From Zelopaecilomyces penicillatus (Eukaryota; Ascomycota; Sordariomycetes; Hypocreales; Pseudodiploosporaceae), in the NCBI GenBank assembly GCA_005765155.1, contig VCCP01000001.1:434001-498000 (forward strand): a stretch of 64,000 nt of DNA. The letters run 5' to 3'. The notes below the pieces were generated by a model. It made no database searches. It had not been told where the DNA came from and worked only from the letters and a program-made list of their open reading frames with translations. Both the position numbers and the translations under genes were made by a program. The stretch's first letter is position 1. Each line of letters opens with the position of its first letter. Shown piece after piece: positions 19,337-30,500 of this stretch.

Positions 19337-19972
19337 ATGTTTCGCAGGCGCATGCTTGACAATTGGCGCCTGCAGTCCCAAGCCCGGCTTCCCATCTCCC
19401 GCCAAATAAGCCGGCCAATTCGAGCCCAGTCGACCAAAGCGCCAGGCGGTCCGTCCAGACTCGATCGTTTCACCGCGAAGCTGCCTCGACCCCTGCGAAA
19501 ATACACCAACGGCCTCCGCAATGCGCCAGTCTCGCATGTCGTGTCGTTTATGATTCTGCATGAGATCACGGCGATAGTACCTCTGCTTGGTCTCTTTGCG
19601 CTGTTCCACTACACGAACTATGTTCCCATTACGTACATGATGGATCATTTCGGCACGTACGTTCAGAGCGGTGTCGCCAGATTCGAGCGATATTTTCGGC
19701 GCAAAGGCTGGTTTGGATTTGGACAAGAGGGGGAGACAACAATGCTAATTGCAGAACCCGATACTGGAGCGACGTCCCAGACACTAGCTGGAGATGTAAT
19801 GGAAAAGTGGCACAGTGGAGACCGAAAATACAGGATTCTCGTGGAGGTTGCTCTAGCCTATGCCGTGACCAAGGCTCTCCTGCCTATACGCATCATTGGG
19901 AGTGTGTGGGCCACGCCTTGGTTTGCAGGAATGCTTATGAGGATCAAGACACGACTTACTCGCAAGCCATAG
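19337..19972 (+). CDS. FAM210-like (DUF1279) mitochondrial membrane protein
   Basis: Intronless, 211 aa from the ATG at 19337 (gccatcATGTTTCGC). The N-terminus (MFRRRMLDNWRLQSQARLPI) is Arg-rich without acidic residues until D8, as in a mitochondrial presequence. A first hydrophobic block (VSFMILHEITAIVPLLGLFA) and a second near the C-terminus (VALAYAVTKALLPIRIIGSV) frame a loop with the FRRKGWFGFGQE segment. The H-E-x3-P spacing in helix 1 and the AYAVTKALLPxR block fit the FAM210/DUF1279 family. Human FAM210A works in mitochondrial protein synthesis; the fungal role is not established. The protein ends in a basic tail (RIKTRLTRKP). Confidence 0.75.
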   Translation: MFRRRMLDNWRLQSQARLPISRQISRPIRAQSTKAPGGPSRLDRFTAKLPRPLRKYTNGLRNAPVSHVVSFMILHEITAIVPLLGLFALFHYTNYVPITYMMDHFGTYVQSGVARFERYFRRKGWFGFGQEGETTMLIAEPDTGATSQTLAGDVMEKWHSGDRKYRILVEVALAYAVTKALLPIRIIGSVWATPWFAGMLMRIKTRLTRKP

Positions 19973-20115
19973 ACACAACAACAAGCTCAAGCAACGATTC
20001 ATACACATTTGGGCCAAGTTAACTTTTTATTATTGTTTTTGTGCAGATTCCAGGCTGGTGCAGAATCACGATACTCGCAATCTCCTGCCGTTTCTACATG
20101 TCACAAAAAAACAGC

Positions 20116-20961
20116 TTAAGCCTTCTCATAGATCCAGTTGAACTGGGCAGCCTCGTAGCTGACGACATCACCCTCCTTGAACCAGAGAGAAATCTCCTTC
20201 TTGGCGTTCTCGACGGAGTCGGAGCCGTGGCAGACGTTGCGGCCGACATCAATGGCGTAGTCGCCACGGATGGTACCGGGAGCGGAGGCCAGGGGGTTGG
20301 TGGCACCGAGGATCACTAGATAACGATTATCAGCAACTACTTCATTGTGAATATGGATCATCGGCCAAACGTACTGCGACCAGTCTTGACGGCATCACGG
20401 CCCTCCCAGACCATGGCGCAGATGGGGCCAGAGTTCATGTCTATTCGAGGCGTTAGCTTAGTCGTGTTACTGCGGTTGAGTTTAAAGGTTCATACACTCG
20501 ATGAGGCCGTTGAAGAAGCCCTTGCCCTTGAGGTCAGCATCTGGGAGGTCATATTAGTATCTCGTAATGGTAAAGGCGAGTTGGGCAGAGAATAACATAC
20601 AGTGCTCCTCGAGGTGAGCCTTGCCGGGAGTGACCAGCTTGATGGCAGCCAGCTTGTAGCTATGCAACAATGTATGTCAGTGTCTATCAACCATCAACGG
20701 AAATTTGATGTTGAATAGCATTTCCTTACCCTCGGCTCTCGAAGCGGGTGATGATGGGACCAATGAGGCCGCGCTGCGATGACAAAGTCAGTTGAAGAGT
20801 TCTAAGTGCACAACAACACGCAGTTCACTCATGTAGAACTTACCTGAACGCCGTCAGGCTTAATGGCAATGAAGCTGTAACGCGTGTTAGAAAAAAACTT
20901 TCTGTCCATGATGGAGGGGTAATGGCGGGGTAGTTGCTCACGTCTGCTCGGTGGAAGACAT
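20116..20961 (-). CDS. NDK1: Nucleoside diphosphate kinase
   Basis: Transfers gamma-phosphate from ATP to NDPs through a phosphohistidine. Seven exons: 20961-20942, 20874-20844, 20773-20730, 20659-20601, 20540-20496, 20440-20375 and 20315-20116. All introns have GT..AG ends. They join to exactly 154 aa, starting MSSTEQTFIAIKPDGVQRGL. The active-site block is GRNVCHGSD with His118. NPLASAPGTIRGDYA and the C-terminal NWIYEKA are canonical, so length and motifs are those of a normal cytosolic enzyme. The frame of exon 1 stays open upstream to an ATG at 21264, adding 101 codons with a hydrophobic segment (see findings). The gene is divergent from glucosidase II alpha at 22216. Confidence 0.96.
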
Positions 20962-22215
20962 GCTGGCGGTTTGTTGAATGGAGGAGGATGAAGATTTGAG
21001 ATGTGGTGAGACGGAGTGTTCAGGACAAGTTTGATGGACTTGGAGAGTGGATGGAGGAGAAGGGGAAGAAAAAGAGGAGGAGACGAGGAGGTAAAGGACC
21101 AGCAAGACCAGCGGGAGCATGAAAATTGGTGGGGGCAGGGCTACAGTAGTCCCTCTCAGCAGCGGGTTGCGCCGCTTCTGCTGTTGCTGCCGCTGATGCT
21201 GCTGCTGCGGATCGGGGAGGCTGTTTGTGCCTGAAGCGGGGTCTCGTTGGCGGGGTTCAGCCATTTGTTACCGCACTTGTCGATACTGCAAGGCAAAGAT
21301 GGCAGCTTGTAGTGTGGTACAGTGCGGGAAAAGAGGCTATAATCGGATGATACTCTGTCGTATATTTCTGGTAGGCATGCGGTTGTATCTGTGGTTTGCT
21401 GGGATAGCAATTTGGTGTCGTTTCATCCAAAGTTGGCTGTAGTCCTGCTTAGGAAGTCGTCGTAGGCGTTCTCTCCTTGTTATGCGTCAAGCTTTAAGCT
21501 ACGAGGTACACAAGGTATAACTGCCTGAGAGATGGGACACAATGAATGGGGGACAGGACAGCAACACGCTGGCTAAGACGCACTCTTGACAGTCAAATTC
21601 CCCGATAACTCCAGGTAAACCCTGAGCGAGTAATAGATAAAACCTGTTTGCTATGCGAAACAAGATCGCTAGATAATCAGAAGCTTAACATGAACATTCA
21701 GACACTGCATATCCTCGAATAAGTCAATAGCGGTTCACATAAGCTGGCAGCAGATTTTTCAATGGGCCCATTAACAAAGGCTTTCTTTTAACGGGGTTTG
21801 TCTGCCATCGAATGCCATGTGCTCAAAGGAGTAACAAATAACACCGCCAGTGTGGGCACTTGAAAAACCTGCTAACAATTCCATAAGATACCACAATTAT
21901 CCTAAATAAAGTATAATGAATCTTTTGAATTGATATTTCTTGAAATTTTTAAGGATTTATAGATTCACAGAGATAGATGATCACCAACAATTTACCCCTC
22001 CATAACACCCCTTGCTTGAAACGCGCTTGGACCATGCCGTGAGCCTAGTCCTAATTCAGAGCTGTTCAGGGATTCCAACCAACCTGCATGGGCCAGGCCG
22101 ACCAGCACCGGAACTGGTGAACTCATGCCATCCTATCCTCATACATTGCTCTGCGAAAAACGTGGCCGTTTTTCCAACTCTGCCTTTTTCCTGACCTCGG
22201 TCCTCGACCGCAACC
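20962..22215. other. Upstream region shared by NDK1 and glucosidase II alpha
   Basis: The part at 20962-21264 is open in frame with NDK1 on the minus strand and contains a (CTG/CTC)-rich stretch at about 21175-21212. The rest (21270-22215) shows no gene; 21880-21980 is AT-rich. A pyrimidine-rich leader precedes 22216. Confidence 0.5.
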
Positions 22216-25175
22216 ATGAGGTCTACCCTCGGGCTGTCTTCGAGATGGGCAACATTGCTCTGCCTTCTAGCAGCCCTTCTTTGCCTGTTGCAGCCTGCTG
22301 GTATGGCCTTCTTCCACATAATGCTTTATGCCGTTACTGACACAGCGTTCTAGTATCGGTCAAGGAGCATGATTTCAAGAAATGCGACCAATCTGGCTTC
22401 TGCAAGCGAAATCGCGCCTATGCCGATGAGGCAATCTCCAAGAGCTCTACCTGGAGCTCTCCATACAAGGTCATCCCCGATTCAGCATCACTCAAGGATG
22501 GTCAGATCCACGCCATGATTCTCAAAGTCATCAATGACAACGGCGATACAGTACGACTTCCCGTCACCATATCCCTTCTTAAATCCGGCGTCGCCAGAGT
22601 CACCATCGACGAAGAGAAGCGACAGAAGAAAGAAGTCGAGCTCAGAAACAACAGTCCTGTGAGGAAAGAGCGCTATAATGAGGCTGAGAAGTGGGTTATT
22701 GTCGGTGGACTGGACTTGGATAAAGAGGCCCAAGTAGTCCATCAAGATGATTCGCAAATCAATATCAAGTATGGCGGAGATGCAAACTTGGAGGCTGTAA
22801 TCAAGTTCTCGCCCTTTGAAATGGATTTTAGACGAGGCGGTGCTTCTCACATCCGATTTAACGACCGTGGCCTTCTCAACGTTGAGCATTGGCGTGCCAA
22901 GGTGGACAAGCCAGAGCCGAAAGAAGGTGAGGAGGCCACCGGCGATATTGACGAGAGCACATGGTGGGACGAGTCCTTTGGTGGGAACACAGACTCCAAA
23001 CCCCGTGGCCCCGAGAGTGTGGCATTGGACATTTCATTTCTCGGGTATGACCACGTCTACGGCATTCCGGAGCACACTGGTCCTCTGTCGCTCAAACAGA
23101 CTCGAGGCGGAGATGGTAATTACCAAGAGCCCTATCGAATGTACAACGCCGATGTCTTTGAATACATCATGGATAGTCCGATGACCCTGTACGGAGCCAT
23201 CCCTTTCATGCAGGCCCATCGAAAGGGCTCCTCCGTTGGTGTCTTCTGGCTCAACGCAGCTGAGACCTGGGTTGATATCGTCAAAAGCAAGGGAAAGACC
23301 AACCCCCTCAACCTTGGCTCTGGGTCAAAAACAAGCACAGACACCCACTGGATTTCCGAGAGCGGTATTCTTGATGTCTTTGTTGTCATGGTCCCAACCC
23401 CTCACGATTTGACCAAGACATACGGTGAACTCACTGGCTTCACTGCTATGCCCCAAGAGTTTGCAATTGGCTACCATCAATGCCGATGGAATTACATCTC
23501 TGACGATGATGTTAAGGATGTCGATCGTAAGATGGATAAGTTCAGGATTCCATACGATGTCATCTGGTTGGATATCGAGTATACGGATGACCGCAAGTAC
23601 TTTACTTGGGACCCTCATTCTTTTACTGATCCAATTGGCATGGGTAAACAACTAGATAGCCATGGCCGCAAGCTCGTGGTGATTATTGATCCCCACATCA
23701 AAAAGCTTGACGGATACACTGTCAATGACCAACTGAATTCTAAGGACCTGGCGGTTCATGACAAAGAGGGCAAGGCTTTCGAAGGCTGGTGTTGGCCAGG
23801 CTCGTCTAATTGGATCGATTGCTTCAACCCCAAGGCAGTTGAGTGGTGGAAGTCGTTGTATAAATACGATTGGTTCAAGGGCACGATGGAGAACACTTTC
23901 ATCTGGAACGATATGAATGAGCCCTCGGTTTTCAACGGCCCTGAAACCACCATGCCAAAAGACAACATCCATCATGGTGGATGGGAGCATCGTGATGTCC
24001 ACAACCTGAATGGATTTACCTTCCACGACGCCACGTTCCAAGCCCTCCAAACGCGGAAGAAGGGCGAGCTGCGACGTCCATTCGTCCTGACCCGGGCCTT
24101 CTTCTCTGGTTCACAGCGATCTGCCGCCATGTGGACAGGTGACAACCAAGCCTCTTGGGATCATCTTGCGGCCTCAATTCCAATGACTCTCAATCAAGGA
24201 ATATCTGGCTTCCCCTTTGCTGGAGCCGATGTTGGTGGCTTCTTCGGTAATCCCGAGAAGGATCTTCTAGCCCGATGGTATCAAGCCGGTGCATTCTACC
24301 CATTTTTCAGAGGCCATGCGCACATTGACGCTCGTCGTCGTGAGCCTTACCTGCTTGGCGAGCCGTATACTGCCATTGTGACTGCTGCTCTGCGACTGCG
24401 ATACTCGCTATTACCTTCCTGGTATACCGCGTTCTTTCATGCGAACCGAGACGGCAGCCCCATTATCCGCCCCATGTTCTGGACTCATCCATCAGAGGAG
24501 GGTGCCCTGGCAATTGATGATCAGATGTTTGTTGGATCAACTGGTCTGCTTGTCAAGCCAGTTGTCGAAAAGGACAAGGAGTCTGTTGATATTTGGATCC
24601 CTGATGACGAGGTCTATTATGATTATGCCACCTACAAGACGATGAAGACTCAGAAAGGCAAGCACTTGACAGTGGCTGCACCACTCAACTCCATTCCACT
24701 TCTCATGCGAGGAGGGCATATCTTCCCCCGTCGTGATATTCCCCGACGGTCTAGCGCCACTATGCGATTCGACGATTACACACTGGTCGTTTCAGTGTCC
24801 AAGCTTGGTATGGCTGCAGGAGAACTGTACGCTGACGATGGTGACACATACGAGCATGAGAAGGGCCAGTTCATCCATCGCCAGTTCAACTTGACTGGCA
24901 ACACGCTCACCTCTACTAACGCCGCGGAACGTGACAGCAACGCAGTGAAGCCTGGAAATTGGCTCCAGGCAATGCGAGAGGTGTATGTCGACAAAGTACT
25001 CATTGTCGGTGCCTCATCGGCATGGAATAAAAAGGAGGTTCAGATCGAATCAGAGGGACGTACCTGGTCCGTCAAGGTGGATTACCATGCTGCTGAAAAG
25101 GGCAGGGCTGCATTTGCGACTGTGGGACGTGTTGGTGCCCGCATTGGGGAGAACTGGACAATTAAGCTGGCTTAA
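22216..25175 (+). CDS. Glucosidase II alpha subunit (GH31)
   Basis: ER enzyme that removes the two inner alpha-1,3-glucoses from N-glycans during folding quality control (yeast Rot2). Two exons, 22216-22300 and 22354-25175 (intron 22301-22353, GTATGG..TAG), 968 aa. Exon 1 encodes the signal peptide (MRSTLGLSSRWATLLCLLAA...), and the mature N-terminus begins near VSVKEHDFKKCDQSGFCKR, the usual start of the family. The GH31 nucleophile is D548 in WNDMNEPSVF; the acid/base candidate is D625 in WTGDNQASWDH. VWLDIEYTD (written IWLDIEYTD here) and GFPFAGADVGGF are also intact. No HDEL is present, as expected, because retention comes from the beta subunit. The length is normal for the family. Confidence 0.97.
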
Positions 25176-25642
25176 GGCAGGCTAAATGCAATAAAGCAAA
25201 TGGAGAAGAATCAGGAATAGCTTGTGCTACGTCTCCCCGCGGCAGCTCAGGCTAGCAGTCGCATGTATGGTAGCATGTATGATGGGGCATAGGCAGGATG
25301 AATTGAATGAAAGACTGCTGAATCATAGATATGATAGAGGCAGTTTCTATATAAAGCACCTAGGAATTACAGATGCTCCTAGTATCAATCACTCAAGGGA
25401 CATTTATTAGCTACACCCATGCTATACATTCTGCTCACATTGGCAAGTCTGTTAGTTGTTCTCAACCACCTTCGACTAAGTCAGTTTTACTTTCACGACT
25501 ATTGTTGCCTAACATCGTTGTGTACATGGTTGAAACAGTTTCACACGTCACGAATGCTAATTATCAAAAAGAAGACTACTTCAAAAGACTTTTTTAAACT
25601 TTCTAATCTTTATATTCTAGCGTTTGGAACCCCCCGATCTAG
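25176..25642. other. 3' regions of convergent glucosidase II and MDR genes
   Basis: AT-rich from about 25300. No gene seen. Confidence 0.5.
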
Positions 25643-26823
25643 TCAGTTGGGAGTCTCAGCGACTCTGCCGATAAGCTTCTTGGCACGCACACTGCCCTTT
25701 TGGATCCTCTGCAGTGCGTCCGCCAGGCCGCCCAGGCCGTTGGGAATCACCTCGTGAGGGTGAGGCTTAAGCCAGCCCTGCTGGAGGCCCTTGCTGAAAA
25801 GCGCAGACCACACCGTCGAGAAAGCGTACTCGGCGGCGCCACCGTTGTGAATGTTACCGACGTAGGTCAGCTCAACATCGACAGACTTGTCCGCGGCGCT
25901 GTAATCCTGGCCTGGGAGAATGACTGTGATCTTGGGGCGCAGACCGGTACCCTCTTGCGGAGGGCCTGCGAGCACCTTGGAGAGAACGGGAATGGTGGTC
26001 TTGGGGTCAGAGATGGTGTCGTAGGCGTGGAATGCGCGGGCACCGTTGGGCACAGCGGCCTTGATAGCATCGGCGAGCGCGTCGGGGGACTTGTGGGCCG
26101 TGTAGTCGACGAGCTTGTCGCCCTTGCTGGCGTCGAGGTACTCGGCTAAGAAGTTGCTGCTGGAGCTACCGACGGCGATGATGGGGTGGATCTTGGCGGC
26201 GCTGGCGAGCTTGATGGCAAAGGCGCCGATGGCAGTGGAGGCGCCGTAGATGACGAGGGGGGTGTTGGAGTCTTGGTCAGGCTTGCTCTGCCATGGGGAT
26301 TGGAGCTGCAAGGTATGGAAGAGGGCAATAGCAGATGTGAAAGCTGCTAGAGGGATGGTGGCAGCCTACATTTTAGATGGTGTTAGTATCAGTCATTGCA
26401 TTGTCACTGGGATATTGATTGAATCCATCGATCCTCAGGGGGTGAATGGATATATATATATATATATATAGATATATATAAACTCACCTCTTCAAAGCTC
26501 GTCTTCGTAGGGATGTGAAACGTCGTCTCAACCGGCACCAACGAGTACTCTGCAAAAGCGCCCGCCGGGTGTCCAATAGTATGGTATCCCGCAACGCGGT
26601 CACCAGCCTTGAACTCAAAGACGTTGTCGCCAACAGCCTCGACGGTACCGGCGACGTCGTCACCAGAGTTGTCGGCCTTTTTGTTGAGGTAAGGATATTT
26701 CCAGTCCTTGGGGTTTGTGCCGTAGGCGACGGCCTTGATGAGGACCTGGTTGGGGCCGGGCTTGGGGACGGGGGAGTCCTTGATGGTGACGCTGAGGTCG
26801 GGGTTGACGAATGCTTCCTTCAT
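25643..26823 (-). CDS. Medium-chain dehydrogenase/reductase, quinone-oxidoreductase or trans-enoyl-reductase type
   Basis: Two exons, 26823-26488 and 26365-25643 (intron 26487-26366, 122 nt, GT..AG), 352 aa. The N-terminal GroES-like domain begins MKEAFVNPDLSVTIKDSPVP, with AVAYGTNPKDWKYP, GDDVAGTVEAVG and AGDRVAGYH. Catalytic and structural zinc cysteines are absent, so it is of the zinc-free class. The Rossmann domain has VIYGASTAIGAFAIKLA. Its C-terminus has NGLGGLADALQRIQKGSV, typical of fungal enoyl-reductase-like MDRs. Such enzymes act alone or in trans with polyketide synthases; no PKS lies nearby, so a stand-alone NADPH-dependent reductase is more likely. The intron carries a (TA)n tract. 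A TATA-type promoter is present upstream. Confidence 0.87.
26451..26481. repeat. (TA)n microsatellite inside the MDR intron
   Basis: Twenty bases of TA dinucleotide, one G, then ten more bases of AT alternation, just inside the 5' end of the intron on the gene strand. Length polymorphism here would not change the protein. Confidence 0.9.
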
Positions 26824-26892
26824 GATGATGATGGTGATGATGTTTGTAAAGAGACGAGGTGTGGATTGAATGGAAAAGGGCGGGTTTGTCTA

Positions 26893-26900
26893 GTTATATA
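26893..26900 (-). promoter_or_regulatory. TATA box of the MDR gene
   Basis: Minus strand reads tatataac, about 70 nt upstream of the ATG at 26823. Confidence 0.5.
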
Positions 26901-28417
26901 GATAGAATGGATGAGTGTGCAAAGTCGTTTGGATTGTTGTCCTTATTCATATTCTTCCTCATTGCTGTTGGTCCCATTGTCCAACTTATATATCCAACGC
27001 CATCCTATGATACGTGCACTTACTTGGTGCACTACTAACACGGACTCTCTCTAACGTTGCCTTTTGGCTCTTCCCGTACCTACGTACGTACCAGTACGTC
27101 TATCCGCAGTCGCCGATTGGGCTGACCCGGCCCCCCCCTTCCCTCGTCTTGCTTACAAAAGGGATAGAAAGCGGGATGAAAGGCCGAATCGTGCATGTTT
27201 GGCCGCTAGCAACAAAATAAAAGGGCTCGAGCTTGTAATCGCGCTTATTATTAATGGCGTAGCATGACGCTTTTCGCGCCATCTTCGAATTCGATGACGT
27301 TCCAAACCTTGTTCTAAATCCATCGGGTTTCGCTCCAGATCTCTCTTTTCCCCAGTTTTTTATTATTATTAAACTTTTTACCTCGGCTGTGGAAGGTTTT
27401 CAGGGAAATACTAATCTTGTTTGTGTGTAGATAGGTAGGTACGTAGTAAGCAAGAGGTTTACACAGGTACTGTGTATTGATGCAAAGACGGCCCGCGATT
27501 CCGTCAACACACTGCGTTTAATATTTCCTAGTCCAGACGTTATATATGCATGGGGCCATGTCTCAAAACGCGGGCAAAGTTGTGGTTTATTTCGGTCATT
27601 TGCGAATACAACAACCATGACAGCGTTTTGTTCAATATCAATCCAAAATACTCTCTTTTTTATAGCCTTTTCTGGGAGAAGGCTTTTCGGGTTCCCTCGA
27701 TCGACTCTCCGTCTGACTGCCGACCCTGGCTGTAATAGAAATGTAACCATAGTTATCTTCAGTACTTTTGAGTTATTAATTGCTAAGCCGTAGTTTGCCA
27801 TTTTCAACGTAATCATCTAGTCCCAGTTGGTTCGGTTATCTAAACAGTCAGCTCGGGTGGGTGGCAAACGCTTGATTTAGCGTCCGCATTAGTCTCACAG
27901 AACCCCAATATCTACTTTCCTCCACGTGGGGAGTATTCCTTGTATCATACTCTCATCTGATGGCAAACTAAGGCCCCCTTTGGTCCTTTGGTGCACCTTG
28001 GCTGATTTTTGAGGCTCACATGCAAAGAATGGTTGTTTTTTTTTTTTTGCAAACCGAGCGGCTCGGGAAGGCGGGTGGGAGAAAAGTACACGGGGAAGAA
28101 GCAGACGCGCCCAACGTGACCTACAATGACATAAAACACTGGGTTTCTGCTGTGACCAATGACTTGGCTATTGGATATTTCTACTGCCAGTGGAAGGGAA
28201 AGGAAAGGAGAGGAAAGGGAAGTAATTGTGTCATCTGACTGCCTGCATGATTATGTGGTGGCTGCGACGACTGGGAATCAAGTGGTCTAAACTCTCCTGA
28301 ATTCCACGTCATACATGACATTGCTTCTTTTGAGCTAGCAGTAAAGAATTGTTGTAAGAATTATTGTGAGTGGCTCGGGACTCCTATGAGTGAGCTTGTG
28401 AAGATAGAATCGCCACG

Positions 28418-28420
<3 letters not shown>

Positions 28421-28480
<60 letters not shown>
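28421..28480. repeat. Compound (CA)23(TA)7 microsatellite
   Basis: An uninterrupted CA run of about 46 bases passes directly into TA alternation of about 14 bases, located 280 bp from the 3' end of the spliced gene at 28757. Confidence 0.95.
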
Positions 28481-28481
<1 letters not shown>

Positions 28482-28756
28482 TAAAGTCCTCAATTTTATT
28501 CTTGTGTTGATCTTGACAGTTAATCTGCAATTTCGTACCCTATCTACTCTTTAACACTGCTGTTGTCTGTCTTTCAATTCTCCACATCTTCCGCCAAGGG
28601 CTCCATACATATTTACTCAGACGACCACCCGTGCGGCAATGATCAAACCATATCATCGTTCCGTACAGATATCGTGCCTCGCAGCAGCTTTAGGAGTAGG
28701 AACTTGTGGGATTTGCACGTCGCATGCCGACCGTCCTGCCAAAATAGGCCGGCCTC

Positions 28757-29428
28757 TTACGTCTCAGTTTTCTTCTGAGAACTTTCCATTTGCCGCACTC
28801 TTCTTCTTCTCTTGCCAGGCTTTTTCGCCTTTGATTGACAGAAATCTAACAAGTTATCAGGGCTAGGTTCAGTTTCAGAATCAGAATCGTCGCCAGGATC
28901 CGGAGGTTGCCCCTGCAAAAGATTATCAGTGAGGCAAAAGACTTTAGCAGCGGGTAGTAATCAATGTCTACTAGGTTGTCCTAAATATCCCAAGTATCGG
29001 TAACATTCGTCCGCAACAGTTTACATTGGATACTAACCACATCAATTCTATTTGTTTCGAGTCCTGCTTTCATGCAAGCTCTAAATTTCGCAACGTCGGA
29101 TATGTTGAGCTCAGAATTAGCACAATACATCGCTTTCAGATCCTTTCTAGATCTTGGCAAATCAATCTACAGTAGTGGTTTCTGGTGTTGGCGCGCACAC
29201 AACGTACGCGTACCTAGATATGACAAGCCGAAAGCGTACTTGAGCTTGGCTGGAACATTTCTTTTGAATATCAAGAAATTCCAGATATATCGTATTCTTC
29301 CTGCAGAATATGTTTTGTGATCCAATGTCAATAGACTCGCACAGCTGATCTGAGAAATCTAGAGGGCCGTTTGAGCGGCAAACAACACTGCCATAAAGGC
29401 CGGTAGCAAGAAGAAATTGGGGTTTCAT
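28757..29428 (-). CDS. Small cysteine-containing protein, three exons, unknown family
   Basis: Exons 29428-29240 (63 codons), 29166-29038 (43 codons) and 28912-28757 (51 codons plus TAA) join in phase 0 at both junctions into 157 aa. Introns 29239-29167 (GTACGC..TGTAG) and 29037-28913 (GTTAGT..TGCAG) have good splice ends, the second with a T-rich acceptor tract. The N-terminus MKPQFLLATGLYGSVVCRS is a weak signal-peptide candidate. Seven cysteines lie along the chain, in segments such as SDQLCESID, FCRKN, KKCSSQ, MYCANSE, RACMKAG and DFCQSK. Exon 3 opens with an acidic stretch (DPGDDSDSETEP) and ends with a polybasic stretch (KKPGKRRRRVR). A TATA box lies 95 nt upstream. The family is not recognised; a lineage-specific secreted or nuclear small protein is possible. 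The gene is supported by splicing and coding signals rather than homology. Confidence 0.62.
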
Positions 29429-29520
29429 TGTCTTCAAAGTATGGTAGGGGTTGCTGAGAATAGGGAAAGTAGACAGAGGTAGTGGGGAGCAGTGGTTGGG
29501 AAGATGAGCATCAAAGCTCA

Positions 29521-29530
29521 TCTATATATA
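29521..29530 (-). promoter_or_regulatory. TATA box of the three-exon small gene
   Basis: The minus strand reads ctatatatag about 95 nt before the ATG at 29428, followed by a C/T-rich leader. Position and context are those of a strong fungal promoter. Confidence 0.55.
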
Positions 29531-30131
29531 GGAATTTAAGTTACGGAGAGAACATAATAACCCCTAATGCAATATAGTTGTACTGTACAAAATGTTTTAG
29601 AATCTTCTTTTTTTGGCTGGCTCATAAGACATCTGTGCACCGGACACATCTCCAATTGCAGCAGCAGCAGCAATTGGGTTTGAGGAGAGTTCTCAGGTGT
29701 TTGCTCTGAGAGACACCTATCTCTCACATTCGTGGCACCCTATATTCTGTCTTACTCTGAACGCCCTACTCCCATCTGTTCCTTTTGTTTGCTTCCATTA
29801 TCTCCGCTTCTTTTGCCGCAGTTGCTGTCTCGTCAACAAGTGAAGTAGTATGCATCTAGGACCATCATCTCGTGACATACCTTTGGCCTAAACCCCATAC
29901 ACTGTTCTAGCTTGATCTCTCCCTGCTTAGTCTTCATGCCTCGTACTACTAAAACACTGGTTACTTTGTGACTTTGAACGGTAGAGAAAGCCGTGAGGGG
30001 CGCAACCGCTACCTTTCTCCAGCACATACCTACCTAGTACCTTAGTAAGTACTAAAATAGGAGATAGGTACTTAGGTATGCCTCAAAAACGTAGCTTTCT
30101 ATCTACCTGTGTCCTGCGTGTGTTACTCTGA

Positions 30132-30500
30132 TCAACTTTCACAACAAACCACTAAAGCAAGACAGTTAGGTATATAGTGTATCCTTCTGTGTATCAAAAA
30201 GAAAAAAAGCAGAGAAAAAACATGAAATTTGTTGTTCTCACGGCACTTCCATCGCAGATGCTGCTTGCCAGTAGGTGAAACATCCCTCCCTGCTGACTTT
30301 TCATGACCCTCTGTCTTGCTTGCTATGTTGAGCTTGGTAGTCTTTTTTTTTTCTGAACTCTTATAGGCAGCCGAAAGTGCCGATGCTGTTGTGATGCAAA
30401 AGTCTAGATGCCTGAAGTCGTCGGGACTAGCATCCCTTGAATACATATCTACTATCTGAGCATCAGAGGCATTGGATGTCTCGGCCGTGATAGATGGCAT
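30132..30500 (-). CDS. Possible orphan protein (122 aa)
   Basis: The ATG at 30500 has a typical context (catcatcATGCCATC) and the frame runs to 30132. The peptide begins MPSITAETSNASDAQIVDMY and continues with a plausible soluble segment to about residue 65; the rest is Lys-rich, then hydrophobic, and may be beyond the real end. The minus strand carries tataaata at 30791-30784, about 285 nt upstream. No family is recognised and no signal peptide is present. An undetected intron may alter the C-terminus. Confidence 0.35.
   Translation of the reverse strand: MPSITAETSNASDAQIVDMYSRDASPDDFRHLDFCITTASALSAAYKSSEKKKTTKLNIASKTEGHEKSAGRDVSPTGKQHLRWKCRENNKFHVFSLLFFFLIHRRIHYIPNCLALVVCCES

Larger units (their letters stand above)
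26824..28756. other. Intergenic region with microsatellites
   Basis: 1.9 kb. It holds a run of palindromic GTAC motifs at about 27076-27100, C- and T-homopolymer runs (27128-27136, 28028-28039) and the (CA)n(TA)n tract at 28421-28480. No gene is supported. Confidence 0.5.

Noticed and set aside
25643..26823. MDR gene as part of a polyketide cluster
   Set aside because: No PKS, NRPS, cluster regulator or other tailoring gene is present within the window.
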